A DNA stretch of 64,000 nt from Phoenix dactylifera (GCF_009389715.1 NC_052399.1:24437146-24501145); one strand, 5' to 3'; positions 10,368 to 21,258 are shown, counted from the stretch's first letter. Made by a program: numbers and translations. The notes: generated by a model from the letters alone, not told the origin.

Positions 10368-11999
10368 TGTAATAGCCCAATGTTTTGGCACGGCATGGTC
10401 CTGCTCGGGCTGGTAGGAATCGGCCTCTTGGGCCTCTACATGCGGGGCACGTGATGGGGGAAGGAAGACTCGATCGAAGTCTTCATCTTCCTTGAGTTCC
10501 TCAAGGAAGACGAGTTCTAAGGCTCGCCGGACTCCGATGAAAACTTTAGGATGAAATAAAAAAAAAAACCTTCCCTCTTACCTTTATGCATCACTTTTAA
10601 TCCTCATTCAATCGCCGGCAAGATTCGTCCAATTTTCCTTGAATTTTTTTTTCTTCTGTCGAGCAGTCACGGCAACCCACCATTGATTCGCCACGAGAAC
10701 GAGGTAATCCGTCTGGCCACTCTTCTATACCTATTCCCAAGTCCCTTGGCCATCGACTATGGTCTGGTTGTCTCCAGTGGTCTCTAGACTCGTGTCCTTC
10801 CTTGTTTTCCTTGTTCTTCCCATGTAGTTGATCACCACTATTGTGGGATGTCGCCGCAGCCGCTGTCGTAGGGGGACGACGCTATTGCCGCTACTATGCC
10901 GCCGGGAGTCGCCGCCGTGGGGGGTGACCGGCCGTAGAACTATCTCCTTCCTCTCTTTTGAGAGAGAACTAGGGATGTTAACGAGTCAGACTCGGGCTCG
11001 AGTTCGATACCGAGCCCTGTATTGGGCTCGTAAGGCTCGTTTGCCCAAGCCCGAGTCCGAGCCCGCCCCATCCCCATCCCCATTGTTCGCCGGAGGAGAG
11101 AAGAACAAAGGAAAGACAGGAAGAAAGAACAGAAGAAGAAGAGAAAAAAGAAGGGGGTGGCCGCAAGCACCGCCGGCATGGGCGTCGGCCGCAGGGGAGG
11201 GAGTGAAAGCTGGAGGAATCCTCGGCGCAAGGGTTGGGGCGGCGGCGCTTGTTGCCTCCCCCGCCGGGGGCGGCGGCATCGGAGGCGGAGAAGGCTAAAA
11301 GGGAGAGGAGGAGTCGGCGGAGCTTCTTGGAGAAGAAACCGAGAGACGAACCGAGAGGAGGAGGCAAAGCTTCTCGGAGGGGAGGGGGGCATCGGCTTTG
11401 GGCTTGGGGGTGAGCCGGCGAGGAGAACAGAGAAGAAACCGAGAGGCGAGAAGAAAGGAGGTGTTGGGATTCTTGGGAAGGTTCTGGAGAAACCGAGAAC
11501 TCGAGAAGGGAGGATTTAAACAGGCCTTGGGAAGGTCCTCCGCATCAATTGTTTCCATCGCGGACTGGTCGCTCATATTCTCCTTAGGACTTGGGAGGAT
11601 AGTTTGGTATTTAATAAGGGGTATTTTGGCAAATGTGTTAACATAGATAGCCCTCATTTAGTCTGTTTGTGCTCGTGAGCTGCTCGGCTCCAGCTCGGAT
11701 TTAAACGGGCCTCATTTTGGGCTCAGCCTCGGGCTCGGGCTTGTTTGACTAACGAGCCGAGCTCGAGCCCAGATTTTACCGAGCCGGGCCGGAGCCAAGC
11801 CCGAGCAGCTCAGCCCGTTGACAGCCCTAGAGAGAACTGCAAGTCTTTCTCTTTCCCTCTTGCCTTCTCTCTCTTACTCTCTCTCCTTTCTTTCTCTCTC
11901 GTCGTCACTCCTTCTCTCTCTATTTTCTCTCTCTGGATGCCTTAATTGGCTCGAGGAAAGGATCCAACACCTTGTGAACTAGTTAACCCTTGGACGGGT
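10368..11999. mobile_element. LTR-like repetitive DNA interrupted by a hAT element
   Basis: The sequence starts TGTAATAGCCC, a common start of plant gypsy LTRs, exactly where homology to the unknown locus stops. It is interrupted by the hAT element at 10970-11829 and continues with CT-rich sequence to about 12000. The right end and a 5-bp target duplication were not found, so identification as an LTR is tentative. Confidence 0.4.
10970..11829. mobile_element. hAT-like non-autonomous element, 860 bp, with 8-bp target duplication
   Basis: The terminal inverted repeat TAGGGATGTTAACG at the left matches TAGGGCTGTCAACG (reverse complement) at the right. The 8-bp sequence GAGAGAAC lies directly outside both ends (10962-10969 and 11830-11837) without mismatch. 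Both subterminal zones are rich in CTCGGGCTCG-like repeats. There is no transposase. The GC-rich, low-complexity centre gives several reading frames on both strands, none with a known domain. Confidence 0.88.
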
Positions 12000-12370
12000 C
12001 TCGGGCCAGAACAAGCGCAATGTAGATGTTATAGGACTGAATATATGGCCCGAGAGTATAAAAACTTGGAAAGATACATCACTTAGCTCTTTGTTAGCCC
12101 ACTCGATAAAATAAATAAATATTATCAATTAGAACATTCGTGAAGACAGATATTTGTTACTAAAAAATAGATAACCGTTATCTATTAGCGCAATCAAGAA
12201 AACAGATTGGTGTTACAAAATTGAATGACCCTAATAAAGCAATCAAAAAAGACATGTCCAAAATTAAATGTTGGACGCTCCATTAGAACACTCGAGAAAC
12301 TTAGACGTTTAAATGTTGTACCGTCTATGAAAGCATACAGGGATGGAGGTGGACGGTTCTATTTTTCTAT
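12000..12370 (+). other. Unknown HSE-rich locus, upstream half only (copy X)
   Basis: Aligns to 17285-17660 of copy 3 (GCAATGTAGATGTTATAGGA, GTTGGACGCTCCATTAGAAC, CAGGGATGGAGG). GAACATTCGTGAA at 12132-12144 is an exact HSE and GAAcaCTCgaGAA at 12286-12298 differs by one base. The TATA position reads CTATGAAAGC, so it is damaged. The copy is cut at 12371 by an LTR. Confidence 0.6.
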
Positions 12371-12764
12371 TGTCGTGCTCCGAGGAGTAGACCAAACGAC
12401 GGATACCTATACATACATGCAAGGCTACAGATTATATCAAAGTAATAATAATTTCTAAAATTTATTTAATCAAGAATATATCTAAATAGTTTTTATAATA
12501 GATCCAAAGTGACATAAGTCAACATTTACTAGCTACTAACATAAATCAAATAAAATATTCTAACTAGACTGAATAAACTTCTATGACTAGAAGTATCTTC
12601 AAAATAACTAGCGCACTCTCCAAGACCCGAGCAATCATGCATCCGAATATGAAAAATAGAGAAAACATAATAATGAGTTATATTAGCCCAATAAGCAACA
12701 TAACACCCCAAAGTGGGGTCAAAGCATGCCAAATAATTAGCACAAAATATTGACTGAATTACTT

Positions 12765-13856
12765 TTCTCGACTAAATTTTTTTTAGTTGTTGGAGGTGAA
12801 CCTTTAGGGACCAAAATTTAGTCGCCAAAAATTTTATCTCCAGCCCGCGCGAAATACTGGACTCACGCCAACTTGGTTTTGATTTTCTGCGATCAAATAT
12901 GCATTTAGTTGGTGTAGGACAATCATTCAGTAACTAATAAGGATGCGTGCAAATTTATTTCTAAGCGGATTTTCGATTCTGTCCGTAGGATGTCCAAGAA
13001 TTCTATATATTTCTAAGCGGATTTCCGTTCCCACGTCCGCATACCGTGTATCCTGTCGATCCGTATATTTATTTGACAAGGAGTTAAGCACCGAGCTCGA
13101 GCTTCTAAAATTATATTATAATAACAAAAATAAAAAAGAATTTAAGTATGAAGAATGCACTGAGCTCGAGCTTTTAAAATTATATTATAATAACAAAAAT
13201 AAAAAAGAATTTAAGTATGAAGAAAAGTTGTGGGATTGAGATTCAGCCGAAGAGACGAGGATATGCCTAAGTGAATTAAGGTGTTAAACGGCACCGTTTG
13301 AAAATAAGCAGTTTTTTTTTTTTTTGAACTTAAAAATTAGCATCTTACAGGGGCTAGTACAACATTGTTGGGTTTTACGGGAATCTTCCACTACCAAAAG
13401 TTTGGTCACTAAAAAACTCAAACTTTCTGCCCAATTTTTTCATCGGAAAAAAGCGCCATTCGTAAAAGTTTTCCTTTTTTTAGTCGCTGGAGGTGAACCT
13501 TTAGGGCCCAAAATTTAGTCGCCAAAAGTTTTACCTCCAGCCCGAGCGAAATATTGGACTCGTGCCAACTTGGTATTATTTTCCGCGACTAAATATGCAT
13601 TTAGTCGGTGTAGGACAATTATTCAGTAACTAACAAGAATGTTGGTCGCAGATAGCCTTATTTTCAACGACCAAACTTTAGTCGCCAAACGTTTTACCTC
13701 CACCCCGCCAATTTAGTTTTGATTTTCCGCGACCAAATATGCATTTTGTCGGTGTAGGACAACCATTCAGTAACTAACAAGGATGTTGGTCGCCAATAGC
13801 CTTATTTGCAGCGACCACTATTCATTTAGTCGCCGAAAGTGTATTTTCTTGTAGTG
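12765..13856. mobile_element. CACTA (En/Spm) transposon relic, right end
   Basis: The right end reads TTTTCTTGTAGTG, the reverse complement of the typical CACTA terminus CACTACAAGAAAA. Subterminal repeats of about 163 bp (TTTAGTCGCC...GTAGGACAA...CAGTAACTAA) start near 12815, 13512 and 13676 and carry the TAGTCGC motif often seen in such elements. The left terminus is missing, so this is a deletion derivative. No transposase. Confidence 0.65.
13088..13225. repeat. 69-bp tandem duplication, two copies
   Basis: The unit begins around GAGCTCGAGCTT (13093 and 13162) and continues with an A-rich stretch ending GAATTTAAGTATGAAGAA. The two copies are almost identical, so the duplication is recent relative to the surrounding CACTA relic. 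Confidence 0.85.
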
Positions 13857-13886
13857 AGAGAAATTAACGACTAGAAAGGAACTACA

Positions 13887-13908
13887 TAATATATATATAT
13901 ATATATGA
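13887..13908. repeat. (AT)n microsatellite
   Basis: About 11 AT dinucleotides in LTR-derived sequence. A short GGAGA array follows at about 13995-14018. Confidence 0.85.
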
Positions 13909-15214
13909 ATTAATAAATAAACAAATAAAATAAAGGAACTTAGAATGAAAACTAAGAAGAAGAGGAAGTAGGGAAGGAAGAGAGGGAAAGAAAGAGGAGA
14001 GGAGAGGAGAGGAGAGGTCGAGGAAGAGAGTCTGGTCGATGGCCAACCGACGACGCCAGCGGTGACCAGTGTTAGATGTATGCCCTAGAAGCCAATTTGG
14101 CTGACACATTGTTGATTCTAGGGACATAATTTTGTACTTGACTGTTTATTATTGAATAAATAAAAGGCATTTTTTCATTCATATTATTTATGTGTCTATG
14201 AATCGTCCAAGGAATTAATAAGATGATGATACATATTCTCAAGAGTTGAGAATTTGAGCCATGTATCATTGGTGATTAATTTCTAAATGCTCCTGATCAA
14301 TGGATCATCACGAGGACGGTGATCGATCCGATCAGTGCACAGATCACTTTCCTTCTGGATGGACGAGACTTGAGTCCACAGTGTAGGGACACTGAAGTGA
14401 TAGTGCAGGTGCTTGTTAGAGAACAAGGGTACTGAGCGTGACCAAGACAAGAAGTCACTTGGATGTCTATCCACTCGTCAGTGACTTGCTTGATGTTGCA
14501 GTAATGTGACTGGTCCTTTGACCTGCAGTGCTTCGGCTACTCACAGTGAGGTTATTGTAGTTTGACTGCACACATACATGGTCTCTAGCCATATGGGTCC
14601 ATGCAGTGTAGATTGGCTGCAGTAAGTTCACTGTAGGAGTAGGGTATGCACCTATAAGGAATCTATCGACCTTGATAGAAGAGGAGTGATCCTATGTGAT
14701 TTGTTAGACTGAGTTCTAAGACCTTGGCCAGGGCAGTAATATAAAGTGGAAAAAGAGTTTTCCACTATCGAACTCAAGTCGAATAAATCTTGACATATGA
14801 CAGACGATGGGGTTTGACGAGTTGTCCATGACCTCCGTCCTGTAGGGATCCACGATAGTAGGACTGTATCACATGTTAACTGCACCTAGAGGTTCATCTT
14901 TCTATTCTACTGGGTAGCCACTACATGCTGCTAGGTGTCACTGGTGGATGGTGGGACTCATAGGGATTATCTTGATGATCGATAAACCCTAATGAGTTGA
15001 GTTGGAATCGTTCCAACCCATTGAAAGGAGTTTTCAATGATATTGTGATAGAGATCATAATATATCTCACTACCAGTCAGAGTAGAACCTATGGGGTCAC
15101 ACACACTAGAAGTATTGACCGATTCGATGGTTGAAAAGTGATTATGAATCACAAGTAATCAATTTGATTGATAAGAAGTTGAAGGAAGGAACAAAGGGAA
15201 TTAATTAATTGGAC

Positions 15215-15640
15215 TTAAAACAAGAGTCCTACTTCGGGTAGGATTCCTAGAGTCCTAATTGGATTAGGACTGGGAATCCTAGTTGGAATAGGACTGGGAT
15301 TCCTACTTGGAATAGGATTCCTACAACCCTAATGAGATTAGGAATTTTGAATTAAAATTGGATTCCTACGTGGAGTAGGATTCCTAGAAATCCTAATTGG
15401 ATTAGGACTTCGGATTCAAATAGAGTCCTAATTGGATTAGGATTAAAATTAAATACATCCTAATTGGATTAGGATTCCTTAAGTCTAAATTAATTATTAA
15501 TCTAATGAATCAACATGACTCCTAATTGGATTAGGATTGAAGAGCTCAATTAAGTCATGGTTCATTCAAGTTCTAATTGGATTAGGACTAGCATGGATTG
15601 AACCCAATTGATTCATGATTTGGTTAAAGCCTAATAGGAT
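15215..15640. repeat. Array of about 12 short palindromes in the copia LTR
   Basis: The palindrome TCCTAATTGGATTAGGA occurs in exact or nearly exact form at least six times. About six variants are interspersed, with central bases such as TAGTTGGAATA, TACTTGGAATA, TACGTGGAGTA and TAATGAGATTA. Arms of 7 bp surround a 3-bp centre. In several variants both arms changed together, so pairing is retained. Confidence 0.85.
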
Positions 15641-15778
15641 TAGGACTTAGCCATAAGAGGGACACCTAATCCTCCTTAGAGGAGGATTAGGGCATCACAA
15701 GAAGGAGGGATCACGCCCCTCCTCCTCTCCTTGTGTGCGGCATGAAGAGAGGGGCCGGCGCCCCCTCTTGGTAACAAT

Positions 15779-15820
15779 TCAAGGGCTCCTAATTTTTAGG
15801 AGCCCTTGATAGTTATAAAA
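15779..15820 (+). promoter_or_regulatory. LTR promoter: perfect hairpin followed by TATA box
   Basis: 14-bp arms (15779-15792 and 15796-15809) with a TTT loop form a perfect hairpin. TATAAAA (15814-15820) follows 4 bp later. A further inverted repeat, AGCTAGGGC/GCCCTAGCT, lies just after at about 15823-15844. This is the likely core promoter of the LTR. Confidence 0.65.
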
Positions 15821-17235
15821 GGAGCTAGGGCCGGCGCCCTAGCTATGCTTGGGTTCTCCCTTGGTGCCGTGGCCTCCTCCCTCTCTTCTCCCTTGGTTCA
15901 GCCGCAAGCAAGGAAGGTGCAATCCAAGGTGTTGGTGGCCTCCTCCCTACTCCATTGTTGTTCCAACGCAAGGAAGAAAAGGAGGTCTTCTTCTTCCTCA
16001 TCTTCATCCTTCTTCTTCCTCCTCTCAAGCACAATCAAGGGTTGATTGAAAGAGAGGAGATCAGCCATCAAAAGCTATCTCTGCAAGGGAGCTAGCACCC
16101 CGGTGAGATAGAGAGCTTGGATCGGTTCCTGCTTCGTGTGGATACCCGTAGAGGCCGGACGTTTGAACGGCTTCAAGCGAACCCTCTTCCAAAAACCACG
16201 AATTCAGATTTGCGGTGATCATCTACCCGCGCAAGGTGAAGATCTGATCTTCCTAATAGTTTTAAAAGTTTTAATTCTTACCTAATTACGAAAGGTCTCG
16301 AAACAACGTTCATGCGATGAACGTTGATCCCGCACATGCCCCCCTTTCCGCTGCCATCTGATTTTCATTTTGAAATATTAGCGGCATGGGCGGGTTCCCA
16401 ACAGCCAGCGGCTGCTATGGTGGCCGACGAAGAAAGAAGACCGAGAGCATTCTCGATTTAGCCCGAAACAGAGGAAGGGGAAACGACTTGGCTCAGCTAA
16501 GAATCGAAAAGCAGACGATTCTTAGCCAAGGGTGGCCCGGTCTAGCGGCTAGCAGTGGAGGAGCTCGAAACAGGGAGAAGGAGAAAAATAGGGTTGTCGG
16601 TGATCTAGAGAGAAAAGGAAGGGACTTCAACGGTGACACTTGGCCCAGGTAGCAGCCCGGTCACCGGAGAAGAGGAAGAAGAAGGAGAAGAGGTGCTCGG
16701 TGGGGCTCAGAGGTAGGTCAATCGTCGAGAGACTGGAGATTTATAGAAGGGTTTTTCGAAGGGATTAAGCTTGGGGGTGGTTGCTCTGCCATAATTCTCG
16801 TAGCGGATAGGCCCGATCGAAGTGGAGGCTAGGCTTATCCTAGCCTCCGGCAGCCTTCATGGTGGAGGACGATCCTTCCTCCTCTTCCATAGGGTTGAAT
16901 AAGGCTTTACCCTGTTCTGAATAAGAAGAGGGCCTTCGGGCCCTCACTTGATGTCATGTAGGGCCATCGGGTCGGCCTAGTGACGTTGGACCTCACATCC
17001 ATCTCCTATTCTCAAATGTCTTACTTATCAAAATGATTTCATCATTAAGTCTTATTGTAAGTAAATTTTAATATCATAAGGCTTGGTCCTTTTTGTCGAT
17101 TGTCTAAATCAAATATACATTACAAAACTACATTAATTCCATTTCATTTTATAAGATGTTAGATTAGAACTCGCAAGAACATATATTAGAAACAATAATT
17201 CCATTATATGTATAATATGTTACACAATTAATTTA

Positions 17236-17610
17236 GAACACTCAAGAAAAACAAATAGAACAATTACTACATGGATTTTACCGGACTGGTTGACTCAAAA
17301 CAATCGCAATGTAGATGTTATAGGACTGAATATATGACCCAACAGTATACATCACTCAACTCTTCGTTAGGTCACTCGATAAAATAAAATAAATAAATAT
17401 TATCAAATGGAACATTCGTGGAAACAGATATTTGTTACCAGAATATAGATAGCCGTTATCTATTAGAACATTCGAGAAAACAGGATTGGTGTTACAAAAT
17501 TGAATGACTCTAATAAAGCAATCGAAAAAGATATGTCCAAAATTAAATGTTGGACGCTCCATTAGAACACTCGAGAAACTCGACGTTTAAATGTTGTACC
17601 GTCTATAAAA
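17236..17610 (+). promoter_or_regulatory. Heat-shock-element cluster with TATA box, copy 3
   Basis: GAAcaTTCgaGAA at 17466-17478 is an exact HSE. One-mismatch versions lie at 17236-17248, 17410-17422 and 17565-17577. TATAAAA at 17604-17610 follows the last by 26 bp. The same layout in copy 1, and conserved motifs in copy X, indicate that the cluster is ancestral to the duplications. Confidence 0.55.
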
Positions 17611-18651
17611 GCATGCAGGGATGGAGGGGGTTGCCACCTGAACCGTTCTATTTTTCTATTACCAAACCCCTCTAAATTTCTTAATTTTTAGAGTCCTGCT
17701 ACGTGAGATACAACCCTTGTCTCCTCCTACCATCTCTTCACCTCCCACAATCATCCCTCGCGCTGGGGGTGATTTGTTTCCTCTTTTCTTTTGATATCTT
17801 AGGAGAGTAGGAAGGTATATCGAAGTCGAGTAACCTTATAGGGGAGAAAAAAATGAGATGAGGAAACCAAAGCTATCGTACTTGATATCCTCTTACTGTC
17901 CCATGCCATCCATACCTAAATACTCAATGCAGGAGAGGTGTCCAAGAAATGCAAAAGCCTTGCAGCTGCCTCTTTGTTGTTTCACCCTTAGCTCTGCACC
18001 TCCCATGGAATCAACAATGAGGCAGAAATGGAACCTTTCCGCTTCTCAGGTTCCAGATTGGTGGTGAGGTGTAAGAGTGAGGAACTCCAAGGTGCATGGT
18101 GCGGTGTGCTACATCTTGCAGGCTTCACCATCAGCGGTCACGTCTCTGCCTGGAGGCAAGCTCTCTGATGGCAAGTAAAAGATTGGTCTTTGAGCATGAA
18201 TACGGGACGACCTACGCCATCTGCATGAATACGGCCCAATGGAGGTCTTACGTCCCAGCTACCACAGCACTGCACTCTTGTCTTAAGGGAGCATGGTTCT
18301 GCGACGAGAGCCAAAAAAGAAAATGAAGTACCATGTATTCCTGGAAGGAACACAACTCCACCAATGAAAAGCTGGAACGTGAAACAATTCTGGATCATTG
18401 TAATACGATGTGTAGAATGGAATAGTATCTCTAGTCTAATTTTTTTATGCATTGATGAAAGCCTGTAATTGTTTTATACGACTATCCAAAGTTCAGATTC
18501 AATATCAGAATTTGGTATCAAGATTTAATTACTTAAGCGATACAGGTGAAAAGTCTCTGCAATTTTCTTTAGTCTCTTTTCCTTTTTATATTTATTTTTT
18601 GGAGGGTAATTAAAGTTATATGAAATTCTACATAAAGGAAAGCCCTTTTTA

Positions 18652-18770
18652 GGGGAGAAATTATCCTCTACCATATGTACCACATGGCCGTGCACCATGA
18701 CAATCACGCATCTTGGTTCCTGTGGTGCAACATTGACATGGTGCATATGGTGCGAGATATAATTTCTCCC
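18652..18770. mobile_element. Tourist-like MITE, 119 bp, with TTA target duplication
   Basis: GGGGAGAAATTAT at the left pairs with ATAATTTCTCCC at the right, and weaker pairing continues inward for about 35 bp. TTA lies outside both ends (18649-18651 and 18771-18773). Copies 1 and 2 of the host locus lack this segment at the same point, which confirms insertion. TTA with GGG-start termini fits PIF/Harbinger-derived MITEs. Confidence 0.75.
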
Positions 18771-18960
18771 TTAAAAGGGACTGAATTTTGAAAGAGGCTT
18801 TAGATCAAAAGTTAAGTACTTCGCATGGATGTCTTTGAAATTTTCAACAAGGAATTATAAATCCAATCCCAAAAATATTCTTTTACAGTTTGAACTATAG
18901 ACAAAACTCTTTAAAATACAAATCGTATCCTTGAGGATGAGTGATAAGGACTATCGAAGT

Positions 18961-19922
18961 CCAACAATAGTTTGATAGATGAATAGCTGATGCTAAAACT
19001 TAAGGATCATTTGCCAAACATTTCAATGTCAAACTAGTTTAAGATTTAGGCGAAGCAGCTGAAGATAAAATTGATGGATTTTAATTATTTCCATTAATCA
19101 TGGGTTTTCTTTTACTTCCATCAAATCAAATTTTGTGTCATTAAATAGCTCTCTCCAAATCATCTATTGGCCAGTACATACATTTGATCAATGCATGTAG
19201 TTGTCTAAAGTAATTTCACTTGATGGAACAAGCCCATGTGGGCCAAAGAGTATTTACTAGGCCCAAAGTGGGCCGATAGACCCAAATTTCGTAGCCTGCT
19301 TATCCCGAAATTCGAAGGCAGAACCTGAAGGATTAGTGGGAGAGGAACCTAATAATGACTTCGGGCCAAGATCAGTCACAAGTCTAGGCTCAGTGTGGAC
19401 CAACATCAACCTCAGGCTAGCCCAAAATTGTTCTGAGATCTACTTTTAGGCCCAAGCCCGACCCAAACCGACTTACCCAAAATGACCTATTTAACCATAA
19501 ACTAATCCATTTGACAATGTTCAACCCTCAGAATACAACCCTCCTGAAAATAGTTTGGATACAACTGACTCCAACTAAAAAAACCTTAGGACCCAATCCC
19601 AAACCAAACATAGTCGGGTAGGATTATTTTGTTCTTTTCTTTCCTTTGCTGAGAAGCTGCGTGTGTGGTTTAGCCCAGGACGCACAGGATAAAAAGCACT
19701 TTGTTTCCTTCTAAAACTCACTTTGGGCCTTGAGCACGAGTGATGCCTAGCGTCAGTGACGGATCCAGGATTCTTCGTCAAGGAAGACTTACAATAATTA
19801 TAACTAAAAATAAAATAATTAAACATATCTATAATTGATATAAAAACAAAACATAAAATTAAAAATAAGAAGAATAAAACATAAATAATAAGAAAAAGAG
19901 AGAAAAAAAATCTCTCCTTTAA

Positions 19923-20020
<98 letters not shown>

Positions 20021-21160
20021 TAAACCTCATAGGGCTGGTATGCAAACTCTTCGCTATTGATAATGATGTGAGAGGTAAAAGAATAACAAAATATAATTGG
20101 ACTAGAATAGAAAATCTCTACAAAACATGTGAGCAAAGTTGAAAATATATGATTTAAAAGAAGCTCACTCCTATCTAAATCACGCTAGATAGGTTTTTCT
20201 TCCTCCAAACAAGTTTATTTTGAGCAAAGGTATCAAACAGGTTTTTTTTTCTGAGCAAGGTTATTTTGGGTTCAGCCTCTTTTGGCTCAATCCATGCACC
20301 CAGCTAGACTGGAACTTAAACTTCTTATTTGAATGATTGGACTGAAAATACTATAGAATTTATGGATTAGGCCAGTAGAACCGGACCTGCTTGGTGGTCA
20401 ACCTATGAATCTCATAGGATTTTTAACCCAATCATCCGAATAAGCCCTAAATCAAGACCAACTCCACTTAGAATCAAGCTCTGCATGCCATCATCTAAGA
20501 GGTGAGAGGATGATACCATCCAAAGGTAACATCTTCCTTGAAGGCAAGGTCAAGGAGTGCATGTACACAGTAAATAAGAATCGATCTTACCACAAAAAAA
20601 GCAACATGGGCTATTTTGAAAATTAAGGTAAGTAAATGGAAAAGATTGCAAGTATGCAAAGGGAGAAATTGCAGCAGTATGGTCATCTCTGAATATGTTA
20701 TCATGATGTTGTTAGTTGTTGTCGACGCCATATTGTAAGCCAAGAACAAGAATTTGCAATTCAAAAATTAGCACAGAAGGTTGGGAAGAAACTGCATGGT
20801 TGATGGTGTGTTCTTCAAGGAAACTGTTGGTTGATCAAATGTTCTTCAAGATCACTTATCCTTCTAATTCTAACAAGGTGTTGTTTTATTCCCTGCTCAA
20901 TATAGTTCTCTGGAATTTTTTCTAATCCAAGTTTGTGGATCATTGGGGGAGCCATGGCTGCCCCAGTCCTCTAGATATATAATATGACCCCACCATTCAA
21001 GCAACAAAAACAAACTTCACAGTAGATACTTCCATGGAAAAAGATAAACTGCATGTCTTAGAATCACGATTGCTTTTTGCTACCACAAAGTCTTATGATT
21101 TGGCTTTCTTTTATGAAAATCTAGTCATAGATGAATAGGAAAATACAAAAAGAAGAAAAC
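18961..21160. other. Non-coding stretch with a long (AT)n
   Basis: No gene is supported. 19200-19460 has several GGCCCA motifs, and 19530-19790 is moderately GC-rich without a domain. The 93-bp AT microsatellite and AT-rich flanks follow. 20460-20930 has no frame with a recognisable domain. Confidence 0.5.
19926..20018. repeat. (AT)n microsatellite, 93 bp
   Basis: Uninterrupted AT dinucleotide run. Frames across it encode only Tyr-Ile repeats and are not genes. Confidence 0.97.
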
Positions 21161-21258
21161 CTAAAACAATGTGAAAATAGAAAGCATTCCTCCAATAATA
21201 AGTAAACCAGCCACGCTTATCATCCTTTTCCCAAGATCTGCACCGCTTGGAGATGTCC
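21161..21258 (-). CDS. LTPG exon 3
   Basis: A 98-bp exon after a GTTAG acceptor. It encodes TSPSGADLGKRM, then a hydrophobic C-terminal tail and a TAG stop at 21161-21163. The tail is the probable GPI-anchor signal. Confidence 0.88.

Larger units (their letters stand above)
14070..16403 (+). mobile_element. Ty1/copia-type solo LTR, 2334 bp
   Basis: The sequence begins TGTTAGATGTATGCCCTAG and ends GGGCGGGTTCCCAACA, with TGTT/AACA termini. The 5 bp outside are ACCAG (14065-14069) and GCCAG (16404-16408), a target duplication with one mismatch. No coding region lies between, so this is a solo LTR left by recombination between two LTRs. The long LTR and its sequence resemble plant SIRE/Maximus-like copia elements (lineage is inference). 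It carries a TATA box, a hairpin and an array of palindromes. Confidence 0.85.
12371..17016. mobile_element. Gypsy-type LTR of about 1.2 kb, split by two later insertions
   Basis: The start TGTCGTGCTCCGAGG and the stretches ATATCAAAGTAATAATAA and TAGCCCAATAAGCAACATAA match the solo LTR at 24557-25828. The right part ends with a similar CCTATTCTCA. Without the CACTA relic and the copia-type solo LTR the remaining pieces (about 12371-12760, 13857-14069, 16404-17016) sum to about 1.2 kb, close to the 1272 bp of the intact relative. A matching target duplication was not found. Confidence 0.55.
17165..18960 (+). other. Unknown HSE-rich locus, copy 3 (most complete)
   Basis: Upstream half 17165-17610 with HSE-like motifs and TATA; expected start of transcription near 17635; a CT-rich leader; then the body shared with copies 1 and 2 from about 17850 and a shared tail to about 18960. 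A short frame of 69 codons starts at 17858 (MRKPKLSYLISSYC...), but it is not kept in the other copies because indels break it. No known domain in any frame. The tail is interrupted by a 119-bp MITE. Either a retired gene family or a non-coding transcript. Confidence 0.6.

Noticed and set aside
10828..11657. GC-rich frames on both strands (up to 156 codons)
   Set aside because: Overlapping low-complexity frames inside the 860-bp hAT element, with no known domain and compositional bias sufficient to explain them.
15215..15640. CRISPR-like array
   Set aside because: Spacing is irregular, the repeats are palindromic LTR motifs, and the setting is a plant retrotransposon LTR.
19575..20136. Two minus-strand frames of 105 and 156 codons
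   Set aside because: They run through the 93-bp AT microsatellite and consist largely of Tyr-Ile repeats; no domain.
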